From a virus, in IMG/VR virus record IMGVR_UViG_3300002132_000066, positions 1-48,647 of that record: a DNA stretch of 48,647 nucleotides; one strand, given 5' to 3'. A program made the position numbers and the translations under genes. This document shows positions 42,737 through 48,647 of the stretch, one piece after another (the first letter of the stretch is position 1; each line of letters starts with the position of its first letter). Under the pieces are notes generated by a model, which saw only the letters and a program-made list of their open reading frames with translations, was not told the DNA's origin and made no database searches.

Positions 42737-43015
42737 ATGACTAAAGAACTACCCCCGGAAATCGATGAGGCCGTAGCCAAAGACGTGACAGAAATCATGG
42801 TGGAGTATCGCCGTGGCATTCAGAACTTGGCGGGGGCCATGCGCAGGATGGCTAAGGTAACAGGATTACCCCCTGAGATCTGTAAAGTTATGCTGTCGGG
42901 CCTAAGCCGAAATAACATTATAGATATCAGAGGGTATAACAAAGTTCCTAAACAGTTTCCAAATTCATCTCAGTATGTACACGGCGAATCATCACCGACA
43001 ACTGACGAGTCATAG
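42737..43015 (+). CDS. Small protein downstream of SNF2-like gene
   Basis: 92 residues. The start is placed at 42737, 9 nt after AAAGGA, not at the upstream in-frame ATG 42701 inside the helicase gene. Helical, with IDEAVAKDVTEIMVEYRRGI and MRRMAKVTGLPPEICKVMLS. Its last 68 bp overlap, on the opposite strand, the ribbon-helix-helix gene. No motif recognised. It is co-transcribed with the SNF2-like gene. Confidence 0.72.
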   Translation: MTKELPPEIDEAVAKDVTEIMVEYRRGIQNLAGAMRRMAKVTGLPPEICKVMLSGLSRNNIIDIRGYNKVPKQFPNSSQYVHGESSPTTDES

Positions 43016-43100
43016 CCCGCTGTTCTTTGTCTGCAATCTGGCGTAACAATTCGTGATCTTCGGGCAGTAGTGCTACGTTCTTGAATCTTGGTTCTTGCAT
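42948..43100 (-). CDS. Ribbon-helix-helix-like small protein, 50 residues
   Basis: Start at ATG 43100 with AAGGAG 10 nt upstream; a longer frame from GTG 43130 would run through the inverted repeat. RFKNVALLPEDHELLRQIAD followed by KEQRAMTRQLSVMIRRVHTE has the strand-helix-helix pattern of Arc/MetJ-type regulators. The 3' end overlaps the convergent + strand gene by 68 bp. Possibly an autoregulated small repressor. Confidence 0.75.
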   Translation of the reverse strand: MQEPRFKNVALLPEDHELLRQIADKEQRAMTRQLSVMIRRVHTEMNLETV

Positions 43101-43132
43101 AGGTGGGAAACTCCTTTTGTTGTTCCCCACCT
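43101..43132 (-). promoter_or_regulatory. Inverted repeat in leader of the ribbon-helix-helix gene
   Basis: AGGTGGG (43101-43107) and CCCACCT (43126-43132) are perfect 7-bp arms 18 bp apart, immediately before the ATG. In the mRNA the AAGGAG ribosome site lies in the loop and the ATG abuts the stem. It could be a DNA operator for the encoded regulator or an RNA hairpin tuning translation. Confidence 0.6.
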
Positions 43133-43141
43133 ATAGCCTAG

Positions 43142-43609
43142 TTACTCTTCGTCGTCAAACCAATCGAAGTTGCTGCAATAATATTCTGTCTGGCCGTCCT
43201 TGCTCACAACGATGGCTGTCTCAGCCTCGCCATGTTCCGTCAAGTTTTTTAACGAGGCCGTAATAATAGCTTCGTTAAACCCTGTCTTGTCCATGATCTT
43301 CTGGACAGTCATAGGGTTGTTATCATCCAATAGATCTTTGATAATCTTGCGCGGGGCCGCAGTGGCAGGCTCGGTGCGAAGTTTGTCTGCGTCACACTCC
43401 ACGCGCATCGCTCTCCACGCAACTTGCTCCTGCTTGTCAGGGTAGTTTGGAATCACAAAGAAGTTTCTTGTGTCCCCGATCTGAAGCCCGACCGCATTTA
43501 CAATACGCGAGTTCACAAAGACCACCTCTCCTGTCGTTACCGATGTTGCAAATGCAGAGTTAGTGTATGTGATCTGGTCTACTACAGCTTCAATTACTTC
43601 CGTCGTCAT
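43142..43609 (-). CDS. Winged-helix regulator candidate
   Basis: 155 residues. The N-terminal half is beta-rich (ITYTNSAFATSVTTGEVVFV; RNFFVIPNYPDKQEQVAWRA) and may be a small barrel. Residues about 87-140 look like a winged helix: KIIKDLLDDNNPMTVQKIMD, then GFNEAIITASLKNLTEHGEA. Acidic C-terminus DWFDDEE. GGAG is 6 nt before ATG. It overlaps the next upstream gene by 20 bp. Likely DNA-binding. Confidence 0.72.
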   Translation of the reverse strand: MTTEVIEAVVDQITYTNSAFATSVTTGEVVFVNSRIVNAVGLQIGDTRNFFVIPNYPDKQEQVAWRAMRVECDADKLRTEPATAAPRKIIKDLLDDNNPMTVQKIMDKTGFNEAIITASLKNLTEHGEAETAIVVSKDGQTEYYCSNFDWFDDEE

Positions 43610-43832
43610 TAGTTTCTCCTTGGTGATTTTGGAGATTTCTCTCCGCTTGTTCTAATTTATGTTGCGCCCCAATAAAGGCAGGGCCTACCGCATTTAAAAA
43701 TTCTATGTAAGCTTGGTCGCGTAGGTGTTGAAGCATAATCAGTTTTGTATCAGGGACTACGGTGATAAATCCGTCGTCCTCAATGTTACGGTCAAGCATT
43801 TTATGAAAGTCAGGTAGTTCCCACTTAGCCAT
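43590..43832 (-). CDS. Small helical protein
   Basis: 80 residues, mixed charge, mainly helical (LIMLQHLRDQAYIEFLNAVG; AQHKLEQAERNLQNHQG). No cysteines, no membrane segment. Overlaps neighbours on both sides by 20 and 8 bp, indicating one translated run. No motif recognised. Confidence 0.68.
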   Translation of the reverse strand: MAKWELPDFHKMLDRNIEDDGFITVVPDTKLIMLQHLRDQAYIEFLNAVGPAFIGAQHKLEQAERNLQNHQGETNDDGSN

Positions 43833-44250
43833 CTATGATTACCTCGCTGTCTGTTTCAGTATGCTCCTCTGCATACGCATCGCTGACAAAAGAAGCTAAG
43901 TAGTGACACATCTGCATATCTTGCGGCAAAGTGGACACTAACCAAAGCGCCTCTTCCTTGGTCAAAGCATCAAAGACCTGCAACATCCGCCCTAGATCTG
44001 CGTACTTACGCCCCAGCTTCTTTAGCAGATGTACCGCTGATCTGGAGGGGGGAGCTTTCTCAGGAGGGGGGAGTAATTTATCTCGTCGAGCCAAGTAAAT
44101 ACCCGTCGATACAATATCAGTTTTAATCCCCATAATTTCCGAAATCTGCTTGTTGTTGTAACCTTCTTTGTGAAGCTCAATTATTTTAAGTCTGCGCTCT
44201 GGCACAGCCCAGACCCTAGCCCTTTTTACTATTGCGTTTTTATAAAGCAT
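43825..44250 (-). CDS. HTH protein
   Basis: 141 residues. Residues about 17-55 (RRLKIIELHKEGYNNKQISE, IMGIKTDIVSTGIYLARRDK) form a clear helix-turn-helix of the Hin/GcrA-like type. The C-terminal part is a helical domain with ALTKEEALWLVSTLPQDMQM. Probably a regulator of early or middle transcription. The start codon overlaps the previous stop. Confidence 0.78.
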   Translation of the reverse strand: MLYKNAIVKRARVWAVPERRLKIIELHKEGYNNKQISEIMGIKTDIVSTGIYLARRDKLLPPPEKAPPSRSAVHLLKKLGRKYADLGRMLQVFDALTKEEALWLVSTLPQDMQMCHYLASFVSDAYAEEHTETDSEVIIDG

Positions 44251-44516
44251 TAATTCATCCTCTGTTTTTTTAATTTATCGTCGAGAAAAAGGTGTGTCTT
44301 AATTAATAGTTTCACAACTTTGGATATCGGTAAACCATTAACCCTTGTAAAGAGAGCCAATGAAGTGGCTAAAAGGTGCGCCATGTCCGCATCGTCTTTG
44401 GCATACGAATCCGCAATCGTTAGTATGGTAGATACAACTTGGCCATCGTTCATAGGTTCTGGCAGATTGGCAATGCACCTAGAGATCAGCACTTGTATTC
44501 TCTCTTCGTCATCCAT
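44250..44516 (-). CDS. Small helical protein
   Basis: 88 residues. The start is placed at 44516, overlapping the methyltransferase-like stop by 8 bp, not at 44597, which lies inside that gene. Helical with GQVVSTILTIADSYAKDDAD and MAHLLATSLALFTRVNGLPI; basic C-terminus. No domain recognised. Confidence 0.7.
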   Translation of the reverse strand: MDDEERIQVLISRCIANLPEPMNDGQVVSTILTIADSYAKDDADMAHLLATSLALFTRVNGLPISKVVKLLIKTHLFLDDKLKKQRMN

Positions 44517-45219
44517 TGTTTGCCTCGTATACTGCGCGAGCAAAGCCGCGTGGGGTTGCTGATCTGATGTCCTTAGTGCGCTGGGACTTTCCCCCAAGCT
44601 TCATCATAGCCTTCGAATAACCGTTCCCGTAGTACGCTTCTGGATCCACGGCCCTCGGCTCTGGCATCTTAAAGCCATTGCCTGTCCACAAACAGGTCGC
44701 CTTCTTGTATGAGTCCTGCGAAGGAATATACTCTGGCCAGCGTGGGTGCTCGGCCTCGGCCTCTGGTATGTAGCCGCCGTATTCGTATGGGTGGAACTTA
44801 TAGTCAGGCTTGCGCCACTTCGTAGCTAAGACCGAAATCGGGTTCTCCACAAAGAAGGGGATATGTAGGCTGTTGAATAGCTTGGCGCACCACATAGCGT
44901 AACTCACAGCCTCATCTTGAAATGATGGGTTGGCCTGACGTTTCTTCTCGAACCACGCAGCGCCCGACACCGCCATGTCAGTGCAGACAGGGAAGGCCAT
45001 GCCGAATGCCACGCCGCCTCTGGATGTCGAGCCGTCTTGGATTGCGTTGAGTGTGTTGTGGTCGTGCAAATCAGCGTAGGCATAGTGTATCGAACCTCGG
45101 CCCACGGCTTCTTTTCGGTAAGTGTGTTGAATATCGTAGCACCAGCATTCATATCCTGCCTCGGCCCATGGCCGTACCGCCTCGCCTGTAAAATCATATA
45201 AGCTAATTACTGTTTTCAT
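44509..45219 (-). CDS. DNA cytosine methyltransferase-like protein
   Basis: 236 residues. SLYDFTGEAVRPWAEAGYEC (6-25) resembles the SAM-binding motif I of C5-methyltransferases, CYDIQH gives the next acidic residue (Asp29), FPVCTDMAVSG (76-86) places a cysteine (Cys79) at the PCQ catalytic position, and FFVENPIS (122-129) corresponds to ENV. It lacks a recognition domain of usual size. It may modify phage DNA against restriction or act on another substrate. AAGGA 8 nt before ATG. Confidence 0.75.
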   Translation of the reverse strand: MKTVISLYDFTGEAVRPWAEAGYECWCYDIQHTYRKEAVGRGSIHYAYADLHDHNTLNAIQDGSTSRGGVAFGMAFPVCTDMAVSGAAWFEKKRQANPSFQDEAVSYAMWCAKLFNSLHIPFFVENPISVLATKWRKPDYKFHPYEYGGYIPEAEAEHPRWPEYIPSQDSYKKATCLWTGNGFKMPEPRAVDPEAYYGNGYSKAMMKLGGKSQRTKDIRSATPRGFARAVYEANNG

Positions 45220-45220
45220 T

Positions 45221-45610
45221 TTATATATCCTTTGCTATTACCCACCCAAGTTCGGGATCCCAATCCCATGCAACGTAGACGGTTCCTTGTGTGTGGTATG
45301 GTTGGTCTTCGTCATGCTTCTTTCTTTCTCGTATCTCTTTGCATCTCTCTTTGTACTTTTCTTGCTTTCGGTGTTTTAATTCTAAGTCCTCGTCTATCTC
45401 AAAGGCAAGAACGCCCACCGTGAAGACCGATGATAGGGTCTCTTGTGCGTGGCTCTTGGCCCATTGCCGTGCGTAGTTCTCGGTTTCTTTTCCCTCGCAC
45501 TCAAGGCACTCCCCACTGCTGTACGCAGCAGGGTTCTCGTAACAGGTATAACAAACACGATCTTCCCTGTCCCAAGATTGGTGCAGTCTTACAGACGCCT
45601 CGGATATCAC
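45221..45610 (-). CDS. Zinc-binding-like protein
   Basis: 129 residues with GTG start (GGAGG upstream), overlapping the next upstream gene as GTGA. VCYTCYENPAAYSSGECLEC gives two CxxC pairs about 14 apart, a zinc ribbon. A charged helix (LELKHRKQEKYKERCKEIRE) follows, and the C-terminus is VYVAWDWDPELGWVIAKD. Function unknown; possibly regulatory. Confidence 0.72.
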   Translation of the reverse strand: MISEASVRLHQSWDREDRVCYTCYENPAAYSSGECLECEGKETENYARQWAKSHAQETLSSVFTVGVLAFEIDEDLELKHRKQEKYKERCKEIRERKKHDEDQPYHTQGTVYVAWDWDPELGWVIAKDI

Positions 45611-45786
45611 TTTGTCCTCCAGTCCCAGTATGCCGCGCCGATAGCAAACACGCCGCTGGCGTAAACCGCATACAGATAATAACCTGTCAGGTTCTGAACG
45701 ATGGACATCAGTCCAAAGATGAAAATGTAGTAGATTAGATACACCGCAATCACGGTGAGAAATTCAACTTGCTGGTCGCGTAACAT
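45607..45786 (-). CDS. Small two-helix membrane protein
   Basis: 59 residues. Start at 45786 (GGAGA 7 nt upstream) instead of the longer frame to 45819. Two membrane helices: FLTVIAVYLIYYIFIFGLMS and a second around YYLYAVYASGVFAIGAAYW. Basic ends. An early-expressed membrane protein may act in superinfection exclusion or membrane remodelling; not shown. Confidence 0.68.
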   Translation of the reverse strand: MLRDQQVEFLTVIAVYLIYYIFIFGLMSIVQNLTGYYLYAVYASGVFAIGAAYWDWRTK

Positions 45787-45919
45787 TTCTATTCTCCATG
45801 TAAGGGTTTGTTTTATCAACGCAGTCCTCGCATTGACCTTCTTCGTTTACGTCTTCATCAAAGACGGCCTTCTCGCAGATCGAGCATAAGCACATTTCTA
45901 ATTTATCGAGCATCGACAT
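45764..45919 (-). CDS. Zinc-ribbon-like small protein, 51 residues
   Basis: Read from ATG at 45919 to TGA at 45764. CSIC and CEDC pairs (residues 12-15 and 30-33) match a zinc ribbon; EEGQCEDCVDKTNPY surrounds the second pair. Overlaps neighbours by 17 and 23 bp. Weak ribosome site GAGAG. Function unknown. Confidence 0.65.
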   Translation of the reverse strand: MSMLDKLEMCLCSICEKAVFDEDVNEEGQCEDCVDKTNPYMENRNVTRPAS

Positions 45920-46064
45920 TTTCACTCTCTATCCCCCTTTGTATAAGTTTCAAAAAGCCCTGTTCAAATATCTTGTGGTAGGTTGCTGGATCCATATCGA
46001 GGGTGATTGTAGCTGACCCATCCTCGTGATCTACTATGTCTGTTACTTTAATAGCGTCATTCAT
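45903..46064 (-). CDS. Small acidic protein, 53 residues
   Basis: Start at the second of two adjacent ATGs (46064), 7 nt after AAGGAG; the first ATG (46067) is only 4 nt away. AIKVTDIVDHEDGSATITLD is a pattern common in small marine phage proteins; the C-terminal helix is FLKLIQRGIESEN. Overlaps both neighbours. Function unknown. Confidence 0.72.
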   Translation of the reverse strand: MNDAIKVTDIVDHEDGSATITLDMDPATYHKIFEQGFLKLIQRGIESENVDAR

Positions 46065-46212
46065 CATTGATCTCCTTTATATGTTTGCGAAACCGTTTGT
46101 TATAAGCGCGTTTGATCTTCTTCAACTGGCCGCTTTTCCACAGCAAAAACTTCCTCGCCTTAGTTAGCCCATCATATTCATCGCCGCCTTTCATTGGTAT
46201 TCGTTTAGTCAT
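46057..46212 (-). CDS. Very basic small protein, 51 residues
   Basis: Read from ATG at 46212 (GGAG 7 nt upstream) to TGA at 46057. Strongly basic, with KARKFLLWKSGQLKKIKRAY then NKRFRKHIKE. May bind nucleic acid. Overlaps neighbours by 8 bp on each side. No family known to me. Confidence 0.68.
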   Translation of the reverse strand: MTKRIPMKGGDEYDGLTKARKFLLWKSGQLKKIKRAYNKRFRKHIKEINDE

Positions 46213-46504
46213 CCTTAATCTCCCAAGCCTTCCAGACAGTTATATTTGTCCCCCACTTACCACGTTTTCGTTCACCACTATCTATCAGGAACCCTTCTTT
46301 TCTAAGTTCACTCAATCTTGGTTTCACAGAAATCTCTGGCTTATTAAGGATTAGACTAACTTCTTCAACTGTCAGGCTTTGGCCTGTGTTAAAAAGTTTG
46401 CGAACCTCTTCTCTGATAGATATTTTACCTTCTACATTAAAATTTGCAGCCTCTTCACTACAAGAGTTTAATTGGTATCCAATATTTTCTTCAGTATATC
46501 CCAT
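46205..46504 (-). CDS. Winged-helix protein
   Basis: 99 residues, AAGGAG 7 nt before ATG. Residues about 30-95: EEVRKLFNTGQSLTVEEVSL, ILNKPEISVKPRLSELRKEG, then FLIDSGERKRGKWG, a winged HTH with basic wing, similar to small regulators in other phages. Its promoter region directly upstream holds a perfect TATAAT in an inverted repeat, consistent with autoregulation. Confidence 0.8.
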   Translation of the reverse strand: MGYTEENIGYQLNSCSEEAANFNVEGKISIREEVRKLFNTGQSLTVEEVSLILNKPEISVKPRLSELRKEGFLIDSGERKRGKWGTNITVWKAWEIKDD

Positions 46505-46559
46505 CCTTATTCTCCTTTTTAAATACTACCATGATATCACTACCGCCCATTTTTGGTTG

Positions 46560-46579
46560 GTTACTAATATTATAGTATC
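46560..46579 (-). promoter_or_regulatory. Candidate promoter/operator of the winged-helix gene
   Basis: On the minus strand a perfect -10 TATAAT (46574-46569) is flanked by inverted arms GATACTA and TAGTAAC (46579-46573 and 46566-46560), matching except one position. About 65 bp precede the ATG. No good -35 is seen. Overlap of arms and -10 suits repression. Confidence 0.55.
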
Positions 46580-46814
46580 ATTTCTCCAGCCATGCTGGCC
46601 GTGGTTTTGGTCTTTGGCTTATGCCAAGACCCTTGCTAGGTATGGCGCTCTTTTCACATTGCGCCATGCTGTTTCTAAAGTACGTCTTAACGTATGTGTG
46701 ATAGATCACCGCAGACGCATCACCGCACGCCTTCATCGAAGGAAACAACAAGCGGCTTTGCATCTGCTGACCATCAACGAATATAGTCAGGACTAAAACT
46801 GTCCAGTAGGTCAT
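46578..46814 (-). CDS. Small protein with N-terminal hydrophobic segment
   Basis: 78 residues. TYWTVLVLTIFVDGQQMQSR starts with a short hydrophobic segment, followed by LLFPSMKACGDASAVIYHTY, a pattern I know from small marine phage proteins. Cysteines at two sites. The C-terminus is basic (SQRPKPRPAWLEK). May be secreted or membrane-linked. ATGA overlap with the next gene upstream. Confidence 0.72.
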   Translation of the reverse strand: MTYWTVLVLTIFVDGQQMQSRLLFPSMKACGDASAVIYHTYVKTYFRNSMAQCEKSAIPSKGLGISQRPKPRPAWLEK

Positions 46815-47002
46815 TCATCCAACCAATCTATTTTATACTCATGGTCTACGGTTAAGCCCATCACAGACATGGTGATCTGTGATCTGCACTCCTCAAACCG
46901 ATCCTCAAGGGACACATTGCTGTCCTCGTTCGCAGCCATTTCTTCCCTACACCATTCCATGATCACTGTGTGGATCTGGTTCATTAGATCATTCTCGGTC
47001 AT
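46811..47002 (-). CDS. Small acidic protein
   Basis: 63 residues, acidic and helical, with MNQIHTVIMEWCREEMAANE and DRFEECRSQITMSVMGLTVD. Two cysteines, no recognised motif. Overlaps both neighbours (4 bp each side). Confidence 0.68.
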   Translation of the reverse strand: MTENDLMNQIHTVIMEWCREEMAANEDSNVSLEDRFEECRSQITMSVMGLTVDHEYKIDWLDE

Positions 47003-47160
47003 TCTTCGTCCTCCTCAATTTCACCTGCGCCACCGCAGTTCTGGCATGATTGCCAATCGCTTTCAAAACCACCCACATCATCTTGAAACGAGCGGTAAGA
47101 CCACTTCTCATATTCCATTTCTCCTACGCCCTCGCATTCTGGGCAGCGTTTCATTCCCAT
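46999..47160 (-). CDS. Stand-alone DnaJ-type CxxCxGxG zinc-finger protein, 53 residues
   Basis: Read from ATG at 47160 (AAAGGA 8 nt upstream) to TGA at 46999. CPECEGVG (residues 6-13) and CQNCGGAG (39-46) are two CxxCxGxG motifs, the DnaJ zinc-finger half-site pair, split by 25 residues of aromatic/acidic sequence. Ends in EIEEDEE. No J domain. Might bind unfolded proteins or DNA partners. Confidence 0.78.
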   Translation of the reverse strand: MGMKRCPECEGVGEMEYEKWSYRSFQDDVGGFESDWQSCQNCGGAGEIEEDEE

Positions 47161-47321
47161 CCTAAACGTCCTTTCGCCTCGTCGAGCACATGACCCAAGC
47201 AGTTCTGATATGCCGCCTTGTAAGCCTTGGTGTAGTTCTCGTCGCTGTCGTCGTCAGCCTCTTCCAGCGCAATCTGGTCGCAGTAGGCATCGATCTGTTC
47301 CATTACCCAATCTATGTTCAT
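47151..47321 (-). CDS. Small acidic protein, 56 residues
   Basis: Read from ATG at 47321 to TGA at 47151, with GGGGGG 7 nt upstream. IDWVMEQIDAYCDQIALEEA, an acidic run DDDSDENY and a helix ending RLGWE. Overlaps the CxxCxGxG gene by 10 bp and the next upstream gene by 1 bp (TAATG). No motif recognised. Confidence 0.7.
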   Translation of the reverse strand: MNIDWVMEQIDAYCDQIALEEADDDSDENYTKAYKAAYQNCLGHVLDEAKGRLGWE

Positions 47322-47560
47322 TACTTGTCCCCCCCTAAGCTAAAGTGTGATGACATATCAAAGTAAGCTTCCTTTAATTTATAGTAGTCGCTCATCCAAA
47401 TGTCGTTAAATTCACCCAGCGAATAAACAGCGCGAGCCATCGTCTCGTGGGCATCCTTCAAAGCCTTCTTCTGATCCTTGGTTAACTTGCGCTCCGCCGC
47501 TTGCTCTGCAGCCAAACGCGCGTTTAACATCTCTGTGTGTGCGTCAATCTTCTTTTTCAT
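47321..47560 (-). CDS. Small helical protein
   Basis: 79 residues. Charged N-terminal helix (KKKIDAHTEMLNARLAAEQA, then KLTKDQKKALKDAHETMARA) and an aromatic C-terminal part (FNDIWMSDYYKLKEAYFDMS). Overlaps by ATGA with the upstream gene. No motif recognised. Confidence 0.7.
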   Translation of the reverse strand: MKKKIDAHTEMLNARLAAEQAAERKLTKDQKKALKDAHETMARAVYSLGEFNDIWMSDYYKLKEAYFDMSSHFSLGGDK

Positions 47561-48033
47561 ACGTTCTCTCCCATATAGATTTCCAAAGCCTCTTCAAAAG
47601 GCAGGTCGTTTAGGATCGTGGCACTCGGCTCTCGCACCTTGATCCTTGCATTGTTCTCAAACCCTGTCGTGTACATGGTCGAGCCGTCTTCCGTGTATAG
47701 GATTTTGGTCTTAAACAAACGATACAAATCCCTCTTGGCCAAGTGCCGATCCAATTGCTTGCCGCACCAAAGTTCTAAAGTTTGCTCCATGCCGTCAGGG
47801 AAATACTCACTGTCAAGCTTAGGTAGTCGAGCAAAGAACGCATCGATCTCCTTGAACTTGGCGTTCCAATCGCCCTTGTAATTTAAATTGCGGTGGTACG
47901 CATCTGGCCCCCCTTGGCCCTCATTGATCGCCGTGGCAAAGAACTTGCCATCGACATAAATCTTACCCTCATAACAGGCCGTCTCTTGGCTCATAAACTT
48001 AGCGTATTTAATTGATTTTAATTCCAGTCTCAT
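47557..48033 (-). CDS. Phage hypothetical protein, IKYAKFMSQET type
   Basis: 158 residues. The start is placed at 48033 with AGGAG 7 nt upstream; the longer frame to 48363 runs through the next gene in a different frame. IKYAKFMSQETACYEGKIYV, then DGKFFATAINEGQGGPDAYH is a pattern found in many phages; C-terminal FEEALEIYMGEN. Role unknown. Confidence 0.78.
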   Translation of the reverse strand: MRLELKSIKYAKFMSQETACYEGKIYVDGKFFATAINEGQGGPDAYHRNLNYKGDWNAKFKEIDAFFARLPKLDSEYFPDGMEQTLELWCGKQLDRHLAKRDLYRLFKTKILYTEDGSTMYTTGFENNARIKVREPSATILNDLPFEEALEIYMGENV

Positions 48034-48043
48034 TGGTTCTCTC

Positions 48044-48457
48044 CTACCATGATGCTTGATAATAAACTGACCGCCATTGCGTGTCAGGTTGCTTGCGCAG
48101 CCACTCGCTGGCTGCAACAAAGGTCGCTGCGTGCTTGGCCTTGTCAGCACGATCCTCGGCCCACATCTCAGGTGATCCAAAAAAGCAACCCGTGCTGTCC
48201 TCGTCCTTGGCAAGCTTCTCAAACATGATCGCCTCGGCAATCGCAACCAAGTCGGCCTCTTCAAGATCAATGCGCTGGCACTCGTCCACGCCACCCGCAA
48301 AGGTGTCCACGATATAAGCATGGAGAGGCCCGAACTTGCGCCAGTAACCCAGTGACACCTCAAGCAGTTGGATTTGGTCGCCGTCTATATCAACAGGACG
48401 CTCCACTTTAAAGTTGGGGAAAAACTTCGACCCCGTTAAATACATATCTAGGCCCAT
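48044..48457 (-). CDS. Phage hypothetical protein, MGLDMYL type
   Basis: 137 residues. MGLDMYLTGSKFF and LGYWRKFGPLHAYIVDTFAG define a frequent phage family, often wrongly labelled phosphoglycerate kinase; no kinase motif is present here. Ends in DTQWRSVYYQASW. The start overlaps the upstream stop by one base (TAATG). Confidence 0.78.
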   Translation of the reverse strand: MGLDMYLTGSKFFPNFKVERPVDIDGDQIQLLEVSLGYWRKFGPLHAYIVDTFAGGVDECQRIDLEEADLVAIAEAIMFEKLAKDEDSTGCFFGSPEMWAEDRADKAKHAATFVAASEWLRKQPDTQWRSVYYQASW

Positions 48458-48645
48458 TAGTTGATCCCCCCTACAATGTTGGCAATGTGAGACAGACCCT
48501 TGGTCATTCCCTCAACGCTGTTGGGGTAATTGGTCTCAATACTCGCGCCACAGCTACCGCTGTCAACCTGCAGGACGCACAAAGCAAATGGATCTTTCTT
48601 CGTGCCCACAAACACCTTCAGCATTGTGTTGAAGTTATCGCCATA
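48457..48645 (-). CDS. Partial gene running off the right end
   Basis: The frame is open from the window end to TAA at 48457-48459 (62 residues seen; N-terminus missing). DNFNTMLKVFVGTKKDPFAL, then LQVDSGSCGASIETNYP, and a helical end. No motif recognised; only the C-terminus is present. Confidence 0.7.
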   Translation of the reverse strand, partial: YGDNFNTMLKVFVGTKKDPFALCVLQVDSGSCGASIETNYPNSVEGMTKGLSHIANIVGGIN

Positions 48646-48647
48646 CA

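Noticed and set aside
48034-48363. Longer N-terminus for the IKYAKF-type gene
   Set aside because: It runs out of frame through the MGLDMYL-type gene and its translation has no natural composition; AGGAG supports 48033.
1-48647. CRISPR array or tRNA genes
   Set aside because: No regularly spaced identical repeats outside coding repeats and no cloverleaf-like sequence was noticed.

Overview
The window is a segment of a tailed double-stranded DNA phage genome. No bacterial housekeeping gene, rRNA, tRNA, integrase or transposase is visible. Genes are packed with 1-26 bp overlaps, and the two ends of the window each cut through a gene, so this is an incomplete or arbitrarily opened (possibly circularly permuted) genome. 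The P22-type portal, the adaptor/nozzle-type tail proteins, the absence of any tape measure, tube or sheath gene, and the three large glycine/alanine-rich or helical internal proteins point to podovirus-type morphology. The style of the small proteins, the 17-residue fibre repeats and the family A polymerase with leucine at the 762-type position resemble marine phages of heterotrophic Alphaproteobacteria (HMO-2011/roseophage/pelagiphage-like). The host assignment is inference.

Left arm (3-33992, all + strand): virion and lysis genes. Two virion-type proteins (3-2726) precede the large terminase (2723-4189) and portal (4189-6720). A block of small genes follows, containing the lysis set: an EF-hand membrane protein, a holin-like protein and a GH108 endolysin (6717-9129). 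Next come a Cys-rich protein, a GroES-like co-chaperonin (9684-10172), scaffold, a head protein and the major capsid protein (12176-13087). A strong terminator follows. Then come small head/decoration proteins, gp4-type and SU10-type adaptors, repeat proteins, a 1386-residue fibre with about 44 tandem 17-residue repeats and a C-terminal S74 self-cleaving chaperone (17413-21573), a second hairpin, the tail nozzle (22176-24266), and the internal/ejection proteins ending in a 1454-residue protein (29628-33992).

Right arm (33986-48647, almost all - strand): replication, nucleotide and regulatory genes, read toward the centre. In transcription order (right to left) there is a run of very small proteins, several with paired CxxC motifs; a cytosine-methyltransferase-like protein; HTH proteins; an SSB-like protein ending in a DDDIPF tip; an archaeo-eukaryotic-type primase; an AlpA-like HTH; a UvrD-like helicase; and a family A DNA polymerase. 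One two-gene unit (41262-43015: SNF2-like helicase plus a small protein) runs on the + strand inside this leftward operon. It diverges from a 75-bp control region and its 3' end overlaps a convergent ribbon-helix-helix gene.

Together the right arm supplies primer synthesis (AEP primase), DNA synthesis with proofreading (PolA), single-strand binding and two unwinding/remodelling ATPases, with no DnaB- or DnaG-type protein visible. The left arm packages DNA, builds the head with scaffold and possibly GroES-assisted folding, attaches a short tail with fibres, and lyses the cell. At least nine small genes (48-58 residues) with good ribosome binding sites or stop-start overlaps are annotated here from direct reading.
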